From Ampelocalamus luodianensis (taxonomy: Eukaryota; Streptophyta; Magnoliopsida; Poales; Poaceae): DNA of 64,000 bases. Below, piece after piece: positions 57,102 to 64,000 of the stretch (its first letter is position 1; every line of letters begins with the position of its first letter). The stretch lies in NCBI GenBank assembly GCA_036346255.1, contig CM070633.1, positions 10,664,001-10,728,000 of the forward strand, read 5' to 3'. Position numbers and translations under genes: made by a program. The notes under the pieces were generated by a model. It saw nothing but the letters and a program-made list of their open reading frames with translations. It was not told where the DNA came from and did no database searches.

Positions 57102-58918
57102 GGCTTTGTTTGGAAGCCCCTAACCCCGCCGGGATCCCGGTCCATTCTCGTGGGAGGAAACTCACGTGGAAACTATCCTAGGGCTAGCTTCTAGCTGCAT
57201 TTGGAAGCCCACAGACGTGTATTTCCCGGCCCGATTCGCTCATCTCCCCCGGGGAAAAAACATTCGTCTCCCCACACGAGAATTCTTCTCCCCGACGCTC
57301 ACGACCTCGTCCTCGTCCTCACGACGCTGCCGCTGCAATCTCGCGGGACGTGCTGCCGCCGCAATCCCCACCTCCTAAAACCCTAAACCCTAGCTCCCGC
57401 GCCACTGTCCCTCTCCCCCACCTTCTCCTCCCCTCCCCCTCCAAACCCCAGCTTTTCAAGCCCTTCCCCTCCCCTCGCCGCGGCGCAATCGCCGCCTCAG
57501 CCGCGTCGCCGCCGCCGCATCTCACCGCGTCCCTGCGGCTGGGCGGCGTGATTGAGGCGCAACGGTTCGACCGGGAGGCACTCAACGAGATCTTCGAGGT
57601 GGCGCGGGAGATGGAGGCCGTGGAGAAGGCCTCCCACGGGGTGCGGAGCCGCATCCTGGAGGGGTACCTCATGGCTAGGCTCTTCTACGAGCCCTCGACG
57701 CGCACACGCCTCTCCTTCTAGTACGCCATGCGCCAGCTTGGCGGCGAGGTGCTCACCACCGAGAACGCCCGCAAGTTCTCCTCTGCCGCCAAGGGGAGAC
57801 CCTCGACGGTGAGCTGCCTGAAAGAATCTGTGTCAGTGATTTAGTGACCTTCACTTCGAGCGGCAAAATGGGAGTCTTGGATAAATTTGGAGTGATTGAG
57901 GACTTGTGGTGGTTGAGCACATGCCAGTAGGTGAGGAAATGAGCATTTTGTGCCTTCTGGGAACATATTGGTTTTGCATTATGGAATTGTGATCTTAGAT
58001 TGCGCAATAAATGTGAGTTGGAGTTGCAAATTCTGGGAGGATTGCAATGGTTTTCGAACCATTTTGATTGGCTACATCGGTTCTTATTATTTTGTTCAGT
58101 TGTTTTTCAGAATAGGTTGTGAAATTGAGTGACCAAGTAAAAATCATGTATCATTTGGAGTAGATTTGTTATCTTTACTTACATTTTGGGATGTTTTGGA
58201 AAGGTTGGTAGGAACAACTAGTTGCAAAAAGTTGAAATGTTTTGATAGTTTGTGGGTGGCTCAATAATAATTAAGGTGGGTATTGCCACTTTATTGAATT
58301 TGTGAAGTAGAAATGTTGGGTAGTTCATGACTCGCACAAAAACAAACATGAGTTCTCTGCCATCTAGGGTAAGGCCATCCAAGAAAGGTGAGCTGTCCGG
58401 GACTAGTTGGCTGTCATGACTCATGATGTTTCATTCGTTCTTTGACTTGTAAACGTATCTTTGACTGGAATCACTCAGGATGGGCTGCGTCTGTTCTGGA
58501 GTTCCCTTTTCTTATTCCTTGTTTGGATCAAATTACCCATATATGAATGCTTGTATTCTTTCATTTGAATGTGTGGATGTTTTGATCTGATATGAATGGT
58601 GTAAATTTCGTGAATATTTTTCTTGATTTTTTTTTCCATATTTTGACGAATTTGAATTATTTTTATTTGTATTTATGAGTTTTTGGAATTATTTGTGATG
58701 TTGTCGAACTCTCTGTTTTCCCTTTTTTTTTGTTGGAATTTTCTGATTTTTTTTGGATGCCCGGGATTTTCATCCATGAGTCTTCCAAATGGTGGCAGGG
58801 AATATTTCCCGAGGGGGAATATTTTCCCAGGGGTTTGAAAGGGATTCTACATGCCCTTCAAAATCCCCCTAGGGATTTTCTTCCCTGGGATTTTACCCCC
58901 TAGCACCCAAACAAGCCT
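57102..58918. mobile_element. Harbinger/Tourist-like element that carries an ATCase fragment
   Basis: Left end GGCTTTGTTTGGAAGCCCC and right end (inverted) AGGCTTGTTTGGGTGCTAGG are imperfect TIRs of the Tourist/PIF type. Flanks TTTA lie on both sides (57098-57101 and 58918-58921), consistent with a TTA target duplication. Subterminal parts share GGGATT/AATCCC, CCCGGG-like and GGGGAATAT motifs. It is about 1.8 kb and has no transposase. Confidence 0.65.
57350..57808 (+). pseudogene. PYRB: Aspartate carbamoyltransferase (plant PyrB) exon 1, broken
   Basis: ATCase catalyses carbamoyl phosphate + aspartate to carbamoyl aspartate in plastid pyrimidine synthesis. The start at 57350 gives a Ser/Pro-rich transit-peptide-like N terminus, then LGGVIEAQRFDREALNEIFE, and the carbamoyl-phosphate-binding YEPSTRTRLSF. 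TAG (57720-57722) follows, where the family has Glu-Ser. It resumes as AMRQLGGEVLTTENARKFSS. One G is missing from the run in AAGGGGAG (57791), shifting the GETLE segment out of frame. A splice donor GTGAGC follows at 57809. Only the first exon is present, inside the Harbinger-like element, so it is a captured fragment. Confidence 0.88.
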
Positions 58919-58921
58919 TTA

Positions 58922-59804
58922 GAATAGGAGGTGAGGGAAAATTTGTGGATGAAGAAACTAGCAAGGTTGTCGGTTCCAAGCTTTGAACTTCATGACAATG
59001 CACTAATTATTCCCATCATGCAGAAAAACATTGACATCGTAGGTTGGCATTTACAAGGTATACCAACTTCTATCTTTTTATTCTTCGAAATAGTTTTTGT
59101 TGTTCATGTTGGATTGTTGTTAGTGTTTATGTTCGTACAACTGTAGAAAGATAGGCAAATGATTATGCTAAAAAAATATGCACAAGAAGGTTTACCTTAC
59201 TCATCCTCTTTCATATTGCAAGTCTGTTTTATGAATCAATTTGTAATACAGGTTTATGCTCATATATATTTCATAACAAAACTTTCGTTTCTGTGGAGAT
59301 ATGATAATTTGAAATTACTTGCACTGGTGCACATCAAAGGGCAAAAAAATATCCTAATTCTTGCATGTAATTTTGTTCTACTTACCATATTGTCTTTATT
59401 CTAGCTTGCAGTGTTATTTGTTAAAGTTGGGCGGAACCACTATTAGAGTGGTAATGATGCCATCATTGTGGAATTCGTTTGATAGAAAGGAGAATGTGCC
59501 ATCTGAAGTAGCGAGAGGTGATCAGGTGTGAGAGGATGTACAGCTCCACATGCACTGAAAATTGTACTGCACTGTTCTTGCTACTTCCTTTTATCCATGT
59601 TTTATTGAGAAAACAAGAACATTACGAATGAAATATTTGAACCATTTCTTTACTTTTTATAGTTTGTTGTGTAGAAAGAAAGTTTTGGTTTTGAATGATG
59701 CAATTAGTAGTAGGTTAAGAGCTTGACATGGTTATGGTTATCTGATTGTAACGTACTGGAGAATAGATGAAGGGTGGCAGTGCAGACTTTTCGTGTGATA
59801 TCAT
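58922..59804. other. Intergenic DNA, nothing recognised
   Basis: AT-rich stretch between two mobile elements. Two short plus-strand open frames (58931-59146 and 59159-59404) are hydrophobic by composition but show no known family. Confidence 0.4.
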
Positions 59805-61365
59805 TGTTGGATATATGCCCTAGAGGCAACCATAGAGATGATTATATTACATTATGTTCATAACATTGGATAATGTGTTATCTTGTTCCTATAATTATAT
59901 CGTTAATATTTGTCATCAAGTATGTGACTTGATTGTGAAACTCTGTATTTCTACGATAATTATTCTTAAACGTTCCCTGGTCGAAAACATATGAGGACAC
60001 ATATGAATAGACTAGCATATGTATTGGTTGATGACCATGTTTCACAGGTCATAGATACGGAGACATCAAACCAATAATATGGACACATGTTAGAGAACAT
60101 AGTGTTGGATAAGACCCACCTTGAGACACTATTGAGATTGTTATGATTCTATGTGTCGTTAGTTGGTCTCAAGCAATGATGATGTATAATCCTTAGACCT
60201 GAGATCAGCATGGTTTCGTACATGTGTAATAGCACTCTTAGGGGCTGCCAAACGCTACTCCGTAACTGGGTAGTTATAAAGGTAGTTTTCGGGTATGCTA
60301 TGAAACATGCGGAGGAATGTGACTAGTCGGATATGAGATTTGCCCCTCCTAACATAACGGGAGATATGTCTCTGGGCCCATCATTGTGGTTGAATAAAGA
60401 AAGTGCATGGCCATGCCACAAGTGGTCGAAGTGTCGACCACATGAAGTTATTTGACACTTGATCGAGAAAGTTTTGAACAGTCCATGGATAACATGTTAT
60501 CTCACATGGAGTTCAACCAGATGTCGTGAGGCAAAGGGAGAATACACAAGCAGGTCGTTCAGTTCCCGTAGTCGTAGACTGGTCGAAGCCGTATGGAGAT
60601 GCGAACTAGTCGTAGACTGGTCGAAGTCGTATGGAGATGCGAACTAGTCGTAGATTGGCTGAAGTCGTAGAGTGGTTGAAGTCGTATGGAGATGCGATCT
60701 AGTCATGGACTACTCGAACATAATCACCAACTGGTCGTAAGGAGTTACAAACTGATCGTAGTTAGATACTAACTGGTCGTAAGGAGTTATGAACTAGTTG
60801 TAACTAATTATGGACTGGTCGTGACTAAGTACGAGCTGGTCGTAAGTGATAAGGACTTAGTCGTAGATCATATTGCATTAAGGTTCGTCCGAAATATTCT
60901 GTGTGTTCGGGAATCGTTATGTGCTGCTAGGTACCGCTGACAACTCGTGATCGGGAAAAAGTTTCCGAGTTACAACCGATTACACACGAATCTATAGGGT
61001 CACACACTTAAAGAGCTAGGATTTGATTTGGATAGAGATCCGAATTCTTATAGGCCACGAGTTCCTAATGGGCCACAGGTTGAGGACCCAATATGGATGC
61101 CTATATGTAGAGGGGCGATGGCATGGGGTATGATTGATCAATCTTTCTGGAAGAAATCCCGAAACCCTAATAGCCACGCTCTCCTCAACCACGCCGCCGA
61201 TGCTAGCACTCCTGCGCGTGGTGTCCCTACCCCGTACGTGTGGATACCTTGGAGGTGTTGTTGCGAAGTATCAGCACTAGGACGATCCGCGACTCGTGAC
61301 GTTCATTGGAGTAGGAGGAAAAGGAAGGCGGCAAGTATGACTACTGTCGTAGTAGAAAAAGACTA
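59805..61365 (+). repeat. Copia LTR (same family as 52662), truncated on the right, with internal minisatellite
   Basis: Starts TGTTGGATATATGCCCTAGA and follows the 52,662 LTR through GATGACCATGTTTCACAGG, AGGGGCTGCCAAACGCTACT and TGAGGCAAAGGGA. It then differs by a repeat expansion at 60560-60870 and loses similarity near 61365. The normal 3' tip (CCCAACA) and right-hand duplication are missing; the left flank is ATCAT. Confidence 0.75.
60560..60870 (+). repeat. Minisatellite inside the Copia LTR
   Basis: About three copies of a roughly 36-42 bp unit containing GTCGTAGACTGGTCGAAG and CGTATGGAGATGCGAACTA, then more degenerate ACTGGTCGTAAGGAGTTA-type units of about 22 bp. Absent from the LTR at 52,662. 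Confidence 0.85.
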
Positions 61366-62269
61366 GACAGTAAGAGAAGGGGGAACCCCGGCGTCCCCAG
61401 GGGACCAGGGTATCCTAGGATAGGGGACCAGCTGTAAGGAAAATGACTTTAGTATATTTCTTCCAAACCAAAAGGGACCACCCCATTTACATGGGGGGAT
61501 GGCTACTTATAGCCATTCCTCTCCATATGTGATATTACAAGTCTACCCCCTACATGGCCCCACCTAAGTAGGGGCTGCAGGGTCTTTTCCTACCCCTAAG
61601 TGTAGCCTTTGGTCCTTGGTGGACCGTCCTGGTCGTGGCTTACCAGTCTAGTGCACCTGGTCCAGCGGGATTGTTGCAGCAGGAGGACGCGGGGCATTCT
61701 CTCCAGCCGAAACCCTCCGGGCGTCTGCCCCCTCCGGCCGCCTCCGGGGCCCTTCTGGCGGGGCCGACACGTTTGGGTGCTTGCCTAGCCGCGGGGGCCG
61801 GTGGGCCGCCCCTACGACAAGCCCCTCGCGGTCGATGTCTTGCTTCGCCATGGCTGAAACCGCGCCTCTTCCCGGAAGGCAGTACACCGCCCTTCGGCTG
61901 TTGAAGCTTCGTCGTGCCCGCGCAGTGGCCGGTTGGCGGTGGTGTTGGCTTCTGGTCACATAAATGGACGCCACAGGATTTTTGGGCGCCAGGCGCTAAG
62001 GCGACATAAATGGAGGCGGCCCGAGACGTTTTGGGTGTTGTGCGGCGTCGGCTTCCCGGCGACATAAATGAACGCGTATGCGTGCATCGTTAGGGTGCCA
62101 CGTGTCGTCCTTTGTTTGGGTCACGACTCCTCGACTCCCGTGCTCCGCGTCGTTTTGTCTCCCCCTGGCCTATAAATGTGTGGCGTGGCGCCCTGTTGTG
62201 TTATCCTTCCGTCTCCTTTGTCACCTATTGCCGCATTTTCGCTCCGCTGTCGCTCCCTGCCGCTTGCAA
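61366..62269 (+). promoter_or_regulatory. Upstream region of the gypsy-type transposase-like gene
   Basis: Non-coding, GC-rich. It has three copies of a GACATAAATGRA-type motif (about 61960, 62003, 62060) and a TATA-like CCTATAAATGTG at 62168, about 100 bp before the presumed start at 62270. It could be an LTR or promoter of the element. The 61380-61640 part reads like an LTR on the opposite strand and may belong to a different insertion. Confidence 0.4.
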
Positions 62270-64000
62270 TGACGAAGCGTAGCAAGGATGGAGGCGCTGT
62301 TGCGGTGTATACCGACGAGCTGGGCCCTTCGACCGTGACGCCTGCTGTCCTGCGGGCCCTTCATGGTGAGGGGAAACTGACGAGGCTAGAGGACGCTCGC
62401 GCCCCCGGTTCGGAGGTTGTGCCCGCGCCCCGGGAAGACGAAACGATTGTGTTCGTGGCTTTCCTGGATGCGGGTCTTCGCCTGTCGTGCGTGCCGTTGT
62501 TGTTCGAGTGCTTTGCGGTACAGGTCGAGATCGCCACCGACCCCGAACTCCATCATGAAGCTCGGCGTCTTCGAGTGGGTGCTCCGGTTCGCGGGGGTTG
62601 GCGCCGGGAGTCAAGGCTCTTCGCGCACCTTCATGACCAGTAGGTGCCACCAAGAAGAAGAAGAGCACCGCGAGACAACGAACTTTGGCGTCAACTTCAG
62701 ACGAAGGCGGCTCGCCGGTACATGCTCGCTCCGCGCCCGCAACCGGTGGGAGACGGATTGGACTCGTTGGTCGTTTTATCACAAATGCGGCGTCGAGGTC
62801 GGCCTTCGTTCCCGCGGGGGTCCCATTCATCTTATTTCGTCCCTGACGATCCAGCTGACGTCGAGGGAGGATGCGCTGCTAGCGCTGTTGCTTCAGGCGA
62901 CGCGGAGGATGTCCACCCGGGACTTCGTGGAGGAGTTCTGCGCGCTTCGCTTGTGGCCGCTGGCGCAGGGCTGGGACGTTCATCTCGGGGAGCCGAGGGA
63001 CGGTGTCCCCGCGTTGGAGCTTGGGGGCCGCTCAGGTTCGTTTCTGTGGTTGTTTTGGCTGGTGGGTTGGTATCCTTGTAGCCGTCTCCTAACCGCCTTG
63101 TAACCGCCTTGCAGTATTGTCTGTTAACGAGGCCGAGTGCGCGGCTGAGCAGCTGCTGGGCCCGTATACCGGGGAAGAGCACGCGAGGCAGGGGCAGGTA
63201 GTGCGTGAGCCACGCTTGAATCGCGTGTACGCGAACCCCTCTGTTCGCCTTGCGGAGCGCTTGGATCCCGACGCGGGGAAGAAGAAGCGCGCGTGCGGTC
63301 CGGACGAGCTGGAGTCGCCTGGTCCGATTCGCGCGGCGCCCCTGCGTGCCCTTGGGGCCAGTGTGGCCGGCGGCTCTGGTGCTGCTGTGGGGATGGCGGG
63401 CCCTTCGGCGACGAGGGTGGCGGTGGCTCCCGAGATGCGGCGGGAGTCAAGCAGCTCTTCGGCGGGGTCCTCTTCGGGCCGTGTCGCCACCAGCGCCGTG
63501 AGGTGGTGGCCACTCGCTTGGGATAGCGAAGCCTTCCCGGAAGAAGTGTCGTGGGCGACGCCGCAAGTGTACGCGCTGGTCCGCGGATACCGGGTGGAGG
63601 AACGCGCCTTGTTCCTCCGCGATGGTTAGTCCGAGCCTTCTCCGTCGGTCTCGTTGCGCTTGTTAACTTTGAGTAACTCGTTTCTGTGTTGCGTAGTGGC
63701 GGGTGTCGACGTGGGCGACGCGGGCAAGGCCGCTTCGGGGGGCTTGGGGTCTGCTGGGTTTTCTGGCGGCAGTGCGCGTCCCGCCGTCCCTAGCGCCGGT
63801 GGTCTGGCGGTTGCCGGCCGAGAGGAGGGTGCTGAAGGCCCGTCGGGGGTCGCAGGGTCCACGGGCGTGGGCGCGCTGTGAACCGTGGACTTCAAGTTGA
63901 GCCCCGGCATGGCCTCCATGGGCGAGGAGGTGGCCCGCTTCGCAGCCCCGCCCTGCCTGGACGTGCTCTTCGAGCGGGTGCCCGTCGATCAGATGTTCCG
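62270..64000 (+). pseudogene. 'Gypsy-type transposase' (gag-like) gene of a retroelement, frameshifted, runs off the window
   Basis: Starts MTKRSKDGGAVAVYTDELGP. It continues through DETIVFVAFLDAGLRLSCVP, then changes frame to NSIMKLGVFEWVLRFAGVG and again to NRWETDWTRWSFYHKCGVEV. These are typical of the domain annotated in grasses as putative gypsy-type transposase. Introns are plausible at 63036-63113 and 63627-63696. Downstream parts (63118-63628: NEAECAAEQLLGPYTG) and the end of the window (VDFKLSPGMASMGEEVARF) continue the protein. At least two frame changes make it a pseudogene. The element extends past 64000. Confidence 0.7.

Noticed and set aside
61640..62065. Overlapping open frames on both strands at 61.6-62.07 kb
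   Set aside because: GC-rich shadow frames upstream of the gag-like gene; no domain, and repeated ACATAAATG motifs point to regulatory or LTR sequence.

Overview
This is a plant nuclear window, most likely from a grass with a repeat-rich genome. The evidence is a 16-exon plant-type gene with GT/AG introns, Copia and Ty3/gypsy LTR retrotransposons primed by initiator tRNA-Met (TGGTATCAGAGC), grass-type hAT, Mutator and Harbinger elements, Helitron ends, and a Copia LTR family beginning TGTTGGAGATATGCCCTAGAG that is common in grasses. I cannot name the species.

Layout. (1) 1,074-26,601, minus strand: one apparently intact gene for a NOC1/Mak21/CEBPZ-type nucleolar ribosome-assembly factor (SLOW WALKER2-like). 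I assembled 16 exons that join in frame to 1,007 codons. Its introns are swollen with transposons. Intron 15 alone is about 12 kb and holds a Mutator-like element split by a Copia element, which is itself split by a second Copia element; a hAT MITE also sits inside the Mutator element. Introns 12 and 4 carry gypsy and Copia pieces, and intron 4 carries a hAT element with striking GACTAGTCG arrays. (2) 26.6-27.4 kb: GC-rich promoter region of that gene with a minisatellite. (3) 27,434-33,303: a complete, slightly damaged Ty3/gypsy chromovirus-like element on the minus strand with 5-bp target duplications, splitting a small plus-strand ORF. (4) 33.5-38.2 kb: a cluster of broken plant gene fragments (tyrosylprotein sulfotransferase, a WAT1/nodulin-21 transporter, and a plastid EamA/DMT transporter like At3g02690) with two near-identical Helitron 3' ends, which I read as Helitron gene capture. 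(5) 39.5-54.9 kb: a pile of large, mostly solo gypsy-type LTRs nested in one another, including a 4.15-kb solo LTR and a 1.29-kb Copia solo LTR, both with perfect target duplications. (6) 57.1-58.9 kb: a Harbinger/Tourist-like element carrying a broken first exon of aspartate carbamoyltransferase. (7) 59.8-64 kb: a Copia LTR with an internal minisatellite, then the 5' part of a decayed element with a 'gypsy-type transposase' (gag-like) gene running off the window.

Only the NOC1-like gene looks like a functioning host gene. Everything else is mobile DNA or captured/decayed gene pieces. No tRNA, rRNA or CRISPR was recognised. Splice sites, ORF joins and repeat boundaries were derived by eye from the sequence; family names come from recalled knowledge of those families, not from a database search.
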